Shown here piece after piece: positions 8,583 through 17,206 of a DNA stretch of 64,000 bases. Made by a program: the position numbers and the translations under genes. Location: assembly GCF_002102155.1 (NCBI RefSeq), contig NZ_LQOU01000070.1:1-64000 (forward strand), given 5' to 3'. The DNA is from Mycobacterium europaeum. GTDB taxonomy: Bacteria; Actinomycetota; Actinomycetes; Mycobacteriales; Mycobacteriaceae. The number at the start of each line of letters is the position of its first letter. Positions within the stretch are counted from its first letter, which is position 1. Below the pieces are notes generated by a model. It searched no databases, was not told where the DNA came from, and saw nothing but the letters and a program-made list of their open reading frames with translations.

Positions 8583-9620
8583 TTAGCCGGCGGCCGCGGC
8601 GGTGTGCAGGCCGCGCCGCCACGGCGTGGCCGCGGCGGTGACGTCCTTGACGAAATCGCCGAGGTAGCGGATGGCGCGCCTGCCCTCCGGCAGGATGTCC
8701 GCCGCCAACGGAAAATCGTGGATTTGCCCGTCCCACAAGTGCAGATCACACGGAACTCCACTGGCTTCCAAGCGCTTTGCCATCAGTTCGGCGTCCGGGA
8801 GCAGCAGCTCGTCGGAGCTGGCGTGAATCGTCACCGGCGGCAGCGAGGACAGATCGGCATCCACCGGCGAAGCCACGGTGGACTCGCCGCGCCCCTCCAA
8901 AACCTGTGCCTGACTAAGATATTGGGCGAACATCGACAACGCCCCGCGGGTGAACATCGAGCACTTGCGCGCGTTGCGGTGCCGCAGCTTTCGGGCCGGG
9001 TCGGCATCGGTGAACGGGGAGATGGTCGCGATCCCCGCCGGCCGCATCACCTCGCTGCTGATGGCCAGCAACGAGGTCATGAACGCAAGGTATCCCCCGG
9101 CAGAGTCGCCGGCGACGACCACCTGGTCGCCGTCGAAACCGCGATCCTGCAGCCAACGAAGCCCGCTCATCCCGTCGTCGATCGCGTCGGTGATGTGATG
9201 CGAAGGCAGCTTTCGGTATCCCAGGGTGAGCACGGCGGCATCCGCCGCCTTCGACAAGCGGGTGACCACCGAGCGATGCGTGTTGAGACCGCAGGTGAGG
9301 AAGGCGCCGCCGTGCAAATAGAGGATCGCCCGGTCGGTCGACGCCCCGTGGGCGCAAACCCATTCGGCGGCACAGTTTTCCAGTTGAACCGGTTCGATTT
9401 CTGCGGAGATGCCGAACCGCGGCACCATTCCCGCGAGCCCGTCGACATATTCGAATGGCCAGTGCAGATTCGGGGTGGCGGCCCAGGCGCGCACGGTGTT
9501 CTTCACGATCATTCGGCTGGCCAGGGAGACCGCGACCGACTGCGGGCTGTGGCGACGGTGCACCCGCCGCTTCATTGCGCCACTTGGCAATAAGCGATGT
9601 GGATCGGTGGTGCTAACCAT
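8583..9620 (-). CDS. Alpha/beta hydrolase of the hormone-sensitive-lipase (LipR/LipU-like) family
   Basis: I place the start at ATG 9620 because a full AGGAGG ribosome site lies six bases upstream; the longer frame to 9890 has none. The 345-residue product has the HSL-family oxyanion motif YLHGGAFLTCG and the nucleophile elbow GDSAGGYLAF. The likely catalytic Asp and His are in SSDELLLPDAE and GQIHDFPL. It is probably an esterase of short or medium acyl esters; no signal peptide is evident. Its promoter looks SigF-like and is divergent from a similar promoter for the SDR gene at 9805, suggesting co-regulation under stress. Confidence 0.85.
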   Translation of the reverse strand: MVSTTDPHRLLPSGAMKRRVHRRHSPQSVAVSLASRMIVKNTVRAWAATPNLHWPFEYVDGLAGMVPRFGISAEIEPVQLENCAAEWVCAHGASTDRAILYLHGGAFLTCGLNTHRSVVTRLSKAADAAVLTLGYRKLPSHHITDAIDDGMSGLRWLQDRGFDGDQVVVAGDSAGGYLAFMTSLLAISSEVMRPAGIATISPFTDADPARKLRHRNARKCSMFTRGALSMFAQYLSQAQVLEGRGESTVASPVDADLSSLPPVTIHASSDELLLPDAELMAKRLEASGVPCDLHLWDGQIHDFPLAADILPEGRRAIRYLGDFVKDVTAAATPWRRGLHTAAAAG

Positions 9621-9645
9621 GCAATCCCTCCTAAGTGGGCACGGA

Positions 9646-9671
9646 ATACCCACGCGGGGCCGGGAAAAACT
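9646..9671 (-). promoter_or_regulatory. SigF-like promoter for the hydrolase gene
   Basis: On the reverse strand AGTTT (9667-9671), a 15-nt spacer, then GGGTAT (9646-9651). The mycobacterial SigF consensus is GGTTT, 15-17 nt, GGGTAT, so one base of the -35 deviates. The predicted transcript start near 9640 leaves a 20-nt leader that contains the AGGAGG ribosome site. Confidence 0.5.
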
Positions 9672-9706
9672 GCGGGTGAAGGGGCCACGAATGTTGGGTA
9701 CATCAC

Positions 9707-9733
9707 GGTTTACCGCGGGTAGCCGATGGGTAT
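9707..9733 (+). promoter_or_regulatory. SigF-like promoter for the SDR gene
   Basis: GGTTT at 9707-9711, a 16-nt spacer, then GGGTAT at 9728-9733 is an exact match to the mycobacterial SigF consensus. The predicted start near 9740 gives a leader of about 65 nt before ATG 9805. It lies 36 bp from a divergent, slightly weaker copy. Confidence 0.6.
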
Positions 9734-9804
9734 AGGTCGACGCTTCCGGCTCTTCACCGGGCCCGGGCCCCGTGGATTTCGCCCGGTGGCCCAGGATATG
9801 AGCG

Positions 9805-10650
9805 ATGAACCACGATTCGCGCGCTGACGCGTTGTTGAGTGGCCGGGTAGCGGTGGTGACCGGCGGTGGCGGCGGCATCGGCGCGGCCACCGCCAGGGTG
9901 TTCGCGGGGCAGGGCGCCCACGTGGTGATCGTCGATGTCGACGCCGGGCTTGCCGCGGGGACGGTCGACGAGATCGCGGCCGCGGGCGGATCGGCTGTGG
10001 CGGTGGTCAGCGACGTCCGGGACGCGGATGCCGTCGACGACTTGGCGCGATCGGTGCTGGATCGCTACGGCCGGGCGGACGTCCTGGTCAACAACGTGGG
10101 CCACTGGCTGCGGCATCCGGGCAACTTCGTCGACACCGATCCCGAGTTCTGGGCCGAGCTTTACCGGATCAACCTGCACCACGTCTTGCTTGTCACCCGC
10201 GCTTTCCTGCCGGCGATGGTCGCCCGGCGGGCCGGCGCGATCGTCAACGTCTCCTCCGTCGAGGGGCTGCGCGGCTACCCGGAGGACCCGGTCTACGCGG
10301 CCTTCAAGGCCGCCGTCATCCAGTTCACCCGCAGCCTCGCCGTACAGGTGGGCGGGCACGGGGTGCGGGTCAACGCGATCGCCCCCGACGTCACCGAATC
10401 GCTGCAGGTGCCCTACTCGCAATGGCTGTCGGCCGAGGAGCAGGCGCAGTGGCCGCAATGGGTCCCGGTCGGCCGGATGGGTGTGCCCGAGGACCAGGCC
10501 GACGTGATCCTCTTTCTGGCATCCGACCTCTCGGCGTTCGTCACCGGCCATACCATCCCGACCGACGGCGGCACCGGCGCGGCGGGCGGCTGGTTCCGCT
10601 CGACGCGCCGGCCCGACCGCGAGTGGACGAATCGTCCGATCGCCCCCTGA
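9805..10650 (+). CDS. Short-chain dehydrogenase/reductase
   Basis: This 281-residue classical SDR has the Rossmann cofactor motif TGGGGGIG near residue 18, the NNVG segment, and catalytic Ser and Tyr-x-x-x-Lys (NVSSVEG, then YAAFK). The acidic residues after strand 2 (VDVDAG) favour NAD(H) over NADP(H). The C-terminal extension past GGTGAAGG is rich in Arg and Trp and may aid membrane or subunit contact. The substrate cannot be assigned. An exact SigF-type promoter lies 70-100 bp upstream. The gene ends 12 bp before the convergent methyltransferase gene. Confidence 0.9.
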   Translation: MNHDSRADALLSGRVAVVTGGGGGIGAATARVFAGQGAHVVIVDVDAGLAAGTVDEIAAAGGSAVAVVSDVRDADAVDDLARSVLDRYGRADVLVNNVGHWLRHPGNFVDTDPEFWAELYRINLHHVLLVTRAFLPAMVARRAGAIVNVSSVEGLRGYPEDPVYAAFKAAVIQFTRSLAVQVGGHGVRVNAIAPDVTESLQVPYSQWLSAEEQAQWPQWVPVGRMGVPEDQADVILFLASDLSAFVTGHTIPTDGGTGAAGGWFRSTRRPDREWTNRPIAP

Positions 10651-10662
10651 TGGCTCGGGCGC

Positions 10663-11166
10663 TCACACCAGGCCCAACGCGGCGTTCTCCGCCCGGATGC
10701 GGACGTTGAGCACCAGTGCGTTGGCGATGCTGAACGCGATCGCCGTCAGCCACGCCGAGTGCACCAGCGGCAGCGCGGCCACCTCGGCCGCGACGGCGGT
10801 GTAGTTCGGGTGGCGCACCCATCGATAGAGCCCGTCACGCACCAAGGGTGCGCCCGGGATGACGATGAGCCGTGGATTCCAATGCCTGCCGAGCACGCTC
10901 ACGCAACGCCAGCGCACCACGGTGCTCAGCGCCACGACCGCGAGCATCGGCCAGCCCAGCCATCCGATGAAGGGCCGTGCGAAGACCCAGGTTTCCACGA
11001 CGCACGAAACCAGCAGCAGGGCATGCATGCTGACCATGGCCGGGTAGTGGTCGCGGCCGAATTCCTTGCCGCCGTGCGCCAGTGACCATTTGGTGTTCCG
11101 TTGTGAGACCGCGAGCTCGACCAGGCGCTCGGCGCCGATGGCCAGAATGAACAGGTAGTAGTACAT
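10663..11166 (-). CDS. Isoprenylcysteine carboxyl methyltransferase-family membrane enzyme (type III PKS partner)
   Basis: I start at ATG 11166, whose GAGGGG ribosome site overlaps the upstream stop codon. The 167-residue product has about four membrane spans and the ICMT-family C-terminal motif RWVRHPNYTAV. Such genes are often coupled to type III polyketide synthases; in Streptomyces griseus the equivalent SrsB methylates alkylresorcinols made by SrsA. Here the polyketide synthase gene ends 11 nt upstream, so the two are probably co-translated. Likely job: SAM-dependent O-methylation of the phenolic lipid or alkylpyrone made by the synthase, at the membrane. The product structure is unknown. 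Confidence 0.82.
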   Translation of the reverse strand: MYYYLFILAIGAERLVELAVSQRNTKWSLAHGGKEFGRDHYPAMVSMHALLLVSCVVETWVFARPFIGWLGWPMLAVVALSTVVRWRCVSVLGRHWNPRLIVIPGAPLVRDGLYRWVRHPNYTAVAAEVAALPLVHSAWLTAIAFSIANALVLNVRIRAENAALGLV

Positions 11167-11177
11167 GGCCTCGCCCC

Positions 11178-12320
11178 TCACCACTGCAGCAGCAGCAGCT
11201 CGAAGCTGAAGCCCGGGCCCATCGCCAGCATCACCCCGAAGGCCCCTTCGGCCGGCGGTTGGGCGACCGTGCGGCGTAGCACGTCGAGCACCGACGCCGA
11301 GGAGATGTTGCCGTTGTCGCGCATCGAGTTTCGGCTGTGAACCAGCGCCTCCGACGAAAGACCGAGTGCTTCTTCTATCGAGTCCAGGACCTTCGGGCCG
11401 CCGGGATGACACACCCACGTCGAGATGTCGGCCAGGGACAGGCCGTGGTCGGCCAGGAAACCGTCGACCTCGTCCCGCAGGTAGGCATCGGCCATCTTGG
11501 GCACGTCGCGCGACATCACCAGCTGGAAGCCGGTGGATCCCACGTTCCACCCCATGACGTCAACGGTCTCGGGCACCACGCAGCTGCGCGTCCCCAGGAG
11601 CCGGGGCGCACGACGTCCGTTGTGGGCAGGCGGGATTCGGTCGGCTCCGGTGGCGACCACGGCGGCGGCACCGTCGCCGAACAGGGAGACCCCGATCAGC
11701 GCGGGGATCGAGGTGTCGTCGCGCTGCAGCGTGAGGGAACACAGCTCGACGGACAGGAGCAGGGCCACATCCCCCGGGTAGCCGTGCAGGTAGTCGTGCA
11801 CGCGCGCCATCCCGGCGGCGCCGGCCACACAGCCGAGGCCGAACAGCGGAACGCGTTTAACGTTGGGCCGCAGTCCGATTCGGGTCATCAGCCGTGCATC
11901 GATGGTGGGTACCGCGATGCCGGTGCTGGAGACCATCACGATGGTGTCCACCTCGTGTGCCGCGATGCCGGCCTCCTCCAACGCCGAACGTATCGCCCGT
12001 TCCCCGAGATCGACCGCGACCTCGAGATAAGCATCGTTGGCTTCGGTGAAGCCGCTCAGCTGTGGGTAGCGTGACAGCGGCAGCGCGAGACTGCGGTGGT
12101 CTACCCCCGTCGTCTCGGCGAAACGCAGGAACCGCGGATCGGTGAATTCGGTGAGCTCGCGGGCGACTTCGTCTTGGTTGTAGCGGTGCGGGGTGAAGGC
12201 CACCGCCGCCCCGGCGATGTGCGGTGCGCCCTGCTCGCGGTGAGCGGCCCGGCGCGGCGATGTGAGATGCGTTGTTGCGGTCATGCCTATGCCGACGACG
12301 GGCCACGCCGCGGGGTTCAT
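11178..12320 (-). CDS. Type III polyketide synthase (chalcone/stilbene synthase superfamily)
   Basis: The 380-residue protein carries the type III PKS triad: Cys164 in FGLGCVAGAAG, His305 in CHPGGPKVLD and Asn338 in DNGNISSAS. The C-terminal GPGFSFE loop is also family-typical. It extends an acyl-CoA starter with malonyl-CoA and cyclises the product to an alkylpyrone or alkylresorcinol; Pks10, Pks11 and Pks18 of M. tuberculosis are relatives. ATG 12284 (residue 13) is an alternative start, and neither has a strong ribosome site. Its partner methyltransferase follows 11 nt downstream. The starter length cannot be read by eye. Confidence 0.9.
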   Translation of the reverse strand: MNPAAWPVVGIGMTATTHLTSPRRAAHREQGAPHIAGAAVAFTPHRYNQDEVARELTEFTDPRFLRFAETTGVDHRSLALPLSRYPQLSGFTEANDAYLEVAVDLGERAIRSALEEAGIAAHEVDTIVMVSSTGIAVPTIDARLMTRIGLRPNVKRVPLFGLGCVAGAAGMARVHDYLHGYPGDVALLLSVELCSLTLQRDDTSIPALIGVSLFGDGAAAVVATGADRIPPAHNGRRAPRLLGTRSCVVPETVDVMGWNVGSTGFQLVMSRDVPKMADAYLRDEVDGFLADHGLSLADISTWVCHPGGPKVLDSIEEALGLSSEALVHSRNSMRDNGNISSASVLDVLRRTVAQPPAEGAFGVMLAMGPGFSFELLLLQW

Positions 12321-12403
12321 CCGAATGACTCGGGGGTGAGATGAACCACAAGGCGGCGCTTGCCGTTAATCAACCGAGGGGGTGGCAGGGGACGTAGCGC
12401 GAC

Positions 12404-14638
12404 TCAGGGTGTCTGCGCGGGGCGGAACCGGGCCTGGTCGTCGATGATCGTGACCGGTATGCCGTTGAGCGCACCGTTTCCGGACGGCTCGTCGATGAAT
12501 GTCGGTGGGGAAAGCACATTCGTGTTGACCCCCGGTGAATTGTTGGCGACCGCCAGGCGAGTGCCCGGCTTGCCGTGCCCCCATCCGTGGGGCATCGACA
12601 CCACGCCCGGTTTGATCGCGTCGGTGATCTCCACGGGCACTTTGATCTCGCCGGCCGCCGATTTCACGGTGACGACGTCGTCGTCGGCGACACCGCAGCG
12701 CACCGCGTCGTCGGGATGAATCAGCAACGTGCAGCGGTCCTTTCCCTTCATCAGCGCCGGCACGTTGTGCAGCCAGGTGTTGTTCGAGCGCAGGTGCCTG
12801 CGACTGACCAGGACCAGCGGCTCGGCGGGCCGCTCCAGCCGCGCCGTGAGCCTCGGCAGGTCATCCAGCAGGTATTGCGGGGCGAGATGGATCTTCTTGT
12901 CGAGGGTGCCCAAGATCTCGGGTAGCTGCGGCACCATCGGCCCGAAGTCGATGCCGTTCGGGTTGGCCTTGAGCAGGTCCAGGGTGAGCCCGCCCGGGTT
13001 CTTGCCGTACTGGTCACCGAACGGTCCGGTCCGCAGCGTGAGGTCGAGCATGCGTTCGGGGCCGCCCTGCGTGTAGAGCTCGCGGATCTCCGCGCCATCA
13101 AGCCCTTTGGTGAACGCCAGGTAGTCGAAGAATCCGTCGTCGATCGCCGCGACGTCGACGTCCTCCGCCGGCGTCCCGGTGCACAGGCCGGTCAGCCGGA
13201 TCAGGATCTCCCATTCGTGCGGGCGGTCTCCAGGATCGAACACCGGCGCCGAGTAGTTCGCGATGCTGCGGATCGCAAAAAGCAGGATCAGGTCGTCGTG
13301 GTGCGGCTGCTCGAGCGGGGACAGGCCGGGCAGGATCACATCGGCGTGCCGCGTCGTCTCGTTGAGCCAAAGGTCAACGGAGATCATCGCTTCCAGCATT
13401 GGAAGCACCTCGTCGAGCTTGTCTCCGCCCGGGGTGGACAAGACGGGATTGCCGGCGACGGTGATCAGCGCCTTCAGCTGCCCCTCTCCCGGGGTGGCGA
13501 TCTCCTCGGCCATGCAGGACACCGGCGCCTGGCCCAGCACTTCCTTCGCCCCGCGCACCCGGGTGTGCCAGCGGCCGAATTCCGGGAGGCCACCCTCCAG
13601 GCCGGGCAATGGCTGGGTGGTGATCGACCACGCCGCCGGCTTCGGAAACATCGCTCCCCCGGGCACGTCGAAGTGGCCGGTCAAGATGTTGATCACGTCC
13701 ACCAGCCAGCTGGCCAGGCTGCCGAACTCCTGGTTACACAAGCCGATTCGCCCGTACACCACGGACTTATCGGTGCCGGCCAGTTCCCGGGCCAACCGCC
13801 GGATGCGGTCCTCGTCGATGCCGGTGACCGCGCTGACGCGTTCCGGCGGCCAATCCGCGGCCACCCGGCGCATGGTGTCGACACCGTCGACGTATGGTCC
13901 GGGATTGATCAAATCTTCGTCGAACAGCGTGTGCGCCACGGCCAGCAGCAGCGCGGCGTCGGTCCCGGGCACGACGGGCAGCCACTCGTCGGCGCGGGCC
14001 GCGGTCTGCGTGCGCACCGGGTCGATCACGATCACCTTGCCGCGCTTGCGGATCGCCTCGATCAGGCCCATCACGTCGGGCGCGGCCAGCAGCGAGCCCT
14101 GCGACGCTGCGGGGTTGGCACCCATGATGACCATCAGGTCGGTGCGTTCGATGTCGGGCACGGGGAAGTTCCACCAGAGGCCGTACATCAGGTGCGAGGA
14201 CAGGTTCTTCGGCCATTGGTCGACGGTCCCCGGTGAATACGTCACCGGCATCCCGGACATCCCCATCAGCACTCCGGCGTACCGGGCCAGCGAAAACGAG
14301 TGTGCCAGCGGGTTGCCGGTGTAAGCGGTGACCGCGCCGATCCCGTATTTCTCGATCACCGGCGTCAGCAACTCGGTGCAGCGGCGGAACGCCGCGTCCC
14401 AGCCGACCTCGTGCCATTGGCCGTCGACCTTGATCATGGGCCGGCGGATGCGGTCCGGGTCGTCGTGCAGCGCCGCAAGTGAGACACCCTTCGGGCAGAT
14501 GTGTCCGCGGCTCCACACGTCGTCGCGGTTTCCCCGGATGCTGGTGACCTTGCCGTCGTTGACCTGAATCTCCAAGCCGCACATGGCTTCACAGAGGGGG
14601 CAGGTGCGCACGTGCCTGCCGTCTTCGCCCGTCGTCAC
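12404..14638 (-). CDS. Molybdopterin-dependent oxidoreductase (Rv0197/formate-dehydrogenase-like)
   Basis: I start at GTG 14638 (VTTGEDGRHV), giving 744 residues; the frame is open to 14845, but the extra part is not family-like. The N-terminus has a [4Fe-4S] site CPLCEAMC with the fourth Cys in RGHICPKG. The bis-MGD domains follow (YGRIGLCNQ, LNETTRHADVILPG) and the C-terminal domain has LLIHPDDA and PHGWGHGKPG. This is the DMSO-reductase superfamily. No twin-arginine signal is seen, so a cytoplasmic enzyme is likely. The metal ligand and substrate are undetermined; M. tuberculosis Rv0197 seems the nearest type by N-terminal motif. No electron-transfer subunit gene adjoins it. Confidence 0.88.
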   Translation of the reverse strand: MTTGEDGRHVRTCPLCEAMCGLEIQVNDGKVTSIRGNRDDVWSRGHICPKGVSLAALHDDPDRIRRPMIKVDGQWHEVGWDAAFRRCTELLTPVIEKYGIGAVTAYTGNPLAHSFSLARYAGVLMGMSGMPVTYSPGTVDQWPKNLSSHLMYGLWWNFPVPDIERTDLMVIMGANPAASQGSLLAAPDVMGLIEAIRKRGKVIVIDPVRTQTAARADEWLPVVPGTDAALLLAVAHTLFDEDLINPGPYVDGVDTMRRVAADWPPERVSAVTGIDEDRIRRLARELAGTDKSVVYGRIGLCNQEFGSLASWLVDVINILTGHFDVPGGAMFPKPAAWSITTQPLPGLEGGLPEFGRWHTRVRGAKEVLGQAPVSCMAEEIATPGEGQLKALITVAGNPVLSTPGGDKLDEVLPMLEAMISVDLWLNETTRHADVILPGLSPLEQPHHDDLILLFAIRSIANYSAPVFDPGDRPHEWEILIRLTGLCTGTPAEDVDVAAIDDGFFDYLAFTKGLDGAEIRELYTQGGPERMLDLTLRTGPFGDQYGKNPGGLTLDLLKANPNGIDFGPMVPQLPEILGTLDKKIHLAPQYLLDDLPRLTARLERPAEPLVLVSRRHLRSNNTWLHNVPALMKGKDRCTLLIHPDDAVRCGVADDDVVTVKSAAGEIKVPVEITDAIKPGVVSMPHGWGHGKPGTRLAVANNSPGVNTNVLSPPTFIDEPSGNGALNGIPVTIIDDQARFRPAQTP

Positions 14639-14843
14639 CCACCCACTGTATTCCGCTACTGTCCGTCGCGGAAGTGGCAAAGTCCGCTGCCGGGCCCAAC
14701 GAATTCCTTGAGAGCCATTTGAATCGGGCCGGTGCGCTGTACAAGGCGAGTCGCCGAACTTAGCGTCGACGCCGGACGCCACATTCAGGGGAGGGAGCTG
14801 GCTCGTTGAGGATCGAAGCGGACCCCGCGGATCGGGATCTGCC

Positions 14844-15020
14844 ATGAGCGATCAGGCCATCGGCATCGACTACCTGCGCGCTGAAGTCATCGACCGGATC
14901 GACGCCCAGCCCTTCGAGGACTGGTCCCCCGCCCTGCTGCGGGCCCTGATCGCGGTCTTCGACCTCAACGGCGTGGTCCCGGCCGCCCCCCGCGGCCTCC
15001 GCCCTCACCTCGTGAAGTAG
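14844..15020 (+). CDS. Small protein, 58 residues, unrecognised
   Basis: An ATG frame of 58 codons ends at TAG and encodes a peptide starting MSDQAIGIDYLRAEV. Codon third positions are almost entirely G or C, and residues 10-40 could form amphipathic helices (RAEVIDRIDAQPF, then ALLRALIAVFDLNG). It has no cysteine, signal peptide or membrane span. No clear Shine-Dalgarno precedes the start. It lies between the divergent molybdopterin enzyme and the SnoaL-like gene. I do not recognise it; codon bias is the main reason to call it a gene. Confidence 0.55.
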   Translation: MSDQAIGIDYLRAEVIDRIDAQPFEDWSPALLRALIAVFDLNGVVPAAPRGLRPHLVK

Positions 15021-15143
15021 CCGCCACGACCGCGAAAGCGCCACTGACAGCGCGGCTTCCGCAAAGACCCGCCCCCGAGGGATCTTCCACGGATTAGGCT
15101 CCGGCATAGTCCGGCGACCCGGCGCGAGAACGGAGCCACCGCG

Positions 15144-15578
15144 GTGGAGATGTGGGAATTGTCCGCCCGAGAGCGGATCCGCGACACCATCGCCCGCTAC
15201 AACTGGGCGGGAGACTCCGGCGACGTGGACGGCCTCGCCGAGACGTTCTGCGCGGAGGGCGTCCTGGAAATCCGCGGCTCCGAGCCGCTGCGGGGCCGAA
15301 CGGCGATCGCCGCGTTCCTGCGTGGTGTCGCCGTCGCGCGGCAGCCCGGCGTCAAGCCGATCGTCCGGCACATCGTCACCAACGTGCTGTTCGCCGGGCT
15401 GGATCGCGACACGGCGCATGTGTCGTCGTACTTCACCGTGCTCACCCACGTCGGACTCGACCACGCCGGCCGCTACCGCGACACCCTGGTGCGCGATGGC
15501 GACACCTGGCTCATCAGCCACCGGAAGGTCTCGACCGACTGGGCGGCCCCGAACTCGGCCATGGCGCGCCGGAGGTGA
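15144..15578 (+). CDS. SnoaL-like/NTF2-fold protein
   Basis: Starting at GTG 15144, this gives 144 residues beginning MEMWELSARERIRDT. The pattern of an N-terminal helix (IARYNWAGDSGDVDGLAETF), then FLRG, VRHIVTNV and a closing RYRDTLVRDGDTWLI strand, is that of SnoaL_4/NTF2-like proteins. These fold as small cone-shaped barrels and act as isomerases, cyclases, or non-catalytic ligand binders. Mycobacteria keep many near lipid and steroid genes. A second protein of this type is encoded at 18155-18625. No catalytic residues can be assigned with confidence. Confidence 0.8.
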   Translation: MEMWELSARERIRDTIARYNWAGDSGDVDGLAETFCAEGVLEIRGSEPLRGRTAIAAFLRGVAVARQPGVKPIVRHIVTNVLFAGLDRDTAHVSSYFTVLTHVGLDHAGRYRDTLVRDGDTWLISHRKVSTDWAAPNSAMARRR

Positions 15579-15720
15579 ACGGCCGTGGCGATTCCGTTGA
15601 ATGTCTGGCTGACAATGTTTGCCGTCGGCCGCTCAACGGCTACAGATAGAAATCACACCTAGACATTGCGGTTGATCCTGATTGCGTTCGCCGGTCGGAT
15701 CCGGGGCTGAGCGCATGCTG

Positions 15721-15737
15721 TATGACCAGCGGTCATA
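15721..15737. promoter_or_regulatory. Perfect palindromic operator upstream of the WS/DGAT gene
   Basis: TATGACC-AGC-GGTCATA is an inverted repeat with 7-bp arms and a 3-bp centre, ending 23 bp before ATG 15761. Size and spacing suit a TetR- or GntR-family dimer. It does not match the KstR or KstR2 consensus known to me. No such regulator gene is adjacent. Confidence 0.6.
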
Positions 15738-15760
15738 GCGCACCGACGAGACGAGCGGAT

Positions 15761-17149
15761 ATGCAACGACTGAGCGGCTTAGACGCATTCTTCCTGTACC
15801 TGGAATCACCGACGCAACCATTGAATATTTGCTGCGTGCTGGAGCTGGACCCGTCGACCATGCCGGGCGGTTACACCTTCGACGGGCTGCGCGAAGCGCT
15901 GTCGGCGCGAATGGACGCGGTGCCCGAATTCCGTCTCAAGCTGGCCGACAGCCAGCTGAACTTCGACCACCCGGTCTGGACCGACGACGGTGATTTCGAC
16001 CTCGGACGCCATCTGCACCGGGCCGCCGTCCCCGCCCCCGGCGGCCCCCGGGAGTTAGCGGAGATCTGCGGCCACGTCGCCGGGCTCCCGCTCGATCGCG
16101 ATCGACCGCTGTGGGAGATGTGGGTGATCGAGGGCCTGCACGGCAACGAGGCGCTGGCCGTCGTCCTCAAGGTGCACCACGCGGTGGTGGACGGGGTGGG
16201 CGGGGCCAACCTGTTGGCCCAGTTGTGCAGCAGCGTGCCGGACGCCCCGGCGCCCGCACCCGCCACCCGATCCGGCGCGGCGAATCCCCTTCAGATCGCC
16301 GCCTCGGGGCTGCTCGCCGCCGGGCTGCGGCCGTGGCGCCTGGCCAAGGTGATACCGGCGACCGCACTGACGCTGGCCCAAACCGTGCTGCGCGCCCGCG
16401 GCGGTGGGCACACGATGGCGGCCCCATTCGCCGGGCCGCCGACGCCGTTCAACGGACGCTTCACCAAGCGCCGCAACGTCGCCCTGGCCAACCTGGACCT
16501 GGAGGACGTCAAGAAGGTCAAAACCAGGTTCGGGGTCACGGTCAACGACGTGGTGACCGCGCTGTGCGCGGGGGCGCTGCGGCAGTTCCTGCTGGATCGG
16601 GGCGAACTGACCGACGCCCCGATGGTGGCCAGCGTGCCGGTCTCGGTCCGGGGCAAATCGGACCGTCCGGGCCGCAACCAGACCACCTGGATGCTGTGCC
16701 GGCTGGAGACGCACATCGACGATCCGGGGCAACGACTGCGCAGCATCGCGGCAGGCAACGCCGCGGCCAAGGATCACGCCGCCGCCCTGGGTCCCAGCCT
16801 GCTGCAGGACTGGACGCAGGTGGCCGGGCAGACGATGTTCGGCGCCGCGATGAAGCTGTTGCCACGCATCCCGCTGCCCGAGAAACCGCCACACAACCTG
16901 GTGATGTCCAACGTGCCCGGCCCGCAGGAACAGCTCTACTTCCTGGGCTGCCGACTCGACGCCATGTATCCGCTGGGTCCGATCATCGCCGGCGCCGCGC
17001 TCAACATCACCGTGATGTCGCTCAACGGACGGCTCGGCGTGGGCCTGATCGCCTGCCCCGACCTGGTCGCCGACCTGTGGGACCTTGCCGACGCGTTCCC
17101 CGCCGCGCTCAAAGAGCTGCTGAACTGCAGCGAGCCCAGCCACGACTAG
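15761..17149 (+). CDS. WS/DGAT-family acyltransferase (Tgs-like)
   Basis: The start is ATG 15761 (MQRLSGLDAFFLYLE), the usual N-terminus for this family, giving 462 residues. The active-site motif HHAVVDG lies at about residues 139-145, and the C-terminal half has the NVPGPQEQLYFLG segment. Wax-ester synthase/diacylglycerol acyltransferases esterify diacylglycerol or fatty alcohols with acyl-CoA to make storage triacylglycerol or wax at the membrane face. Mycobacteria carry a dozen or more paralogues, and this one cannot be assigned to a numbered Tgs. A palindromic operator lies directly upstream, so it may be separately induced. Confidence 0.9.
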   Translation: MQRLSGLDAFFLYLESPTQPLNICCVLELDPSTMPGGYTFDGLREALSARMDAVPEFRLKLADSQLNFDHPVWTDDGDFDLGRHLHRAAVPAPGGPRELAEICGHVAGLPLDRDRPLWEMWVIEGLHGNEALAVVLKVHHAVVDGVGGANLLAQLCSSVPDAPAPAPATRSGAANPLQIAASGLLAAGLRPWRLAKVIPATALTLAQTVLRARGGGHTMAAPFAGPPTPFNGRFTKRRNVALANLDLEDVKKVKTRFGVTVNDVVTALCAGALRQFLLDRGELTDAPMVASVPVSVRGKSDRPGRNQTTWMLCRLETHIDDPGQRLRSIAAGNAAAKDHAAALGPSLLQDWTQVAGQTMFGAAMKLLPRIPLPEKPPHNLVMSNVPGPQEQLYFLGCRLDAMYPLGPIIAGAALNITVMSLNGRLGVGLIACPDLVADLWDLADAFPAALKELLNCSEPSHD

Positions 17150-17206
17150 ACGGGGCCCGCGGAACCCCGTGGGGCCGTCTGGCCGCGGCATGGCAAGGTG
17201 ACTTCC

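Noticed and set aside
17147..17181. GC-rich hairpin after the WS/DGAT gene
   Set aside because: The arms pair only with bulges and lie in a very GC-rich stretch where such pairing is common; not strong enough to call a terminator.
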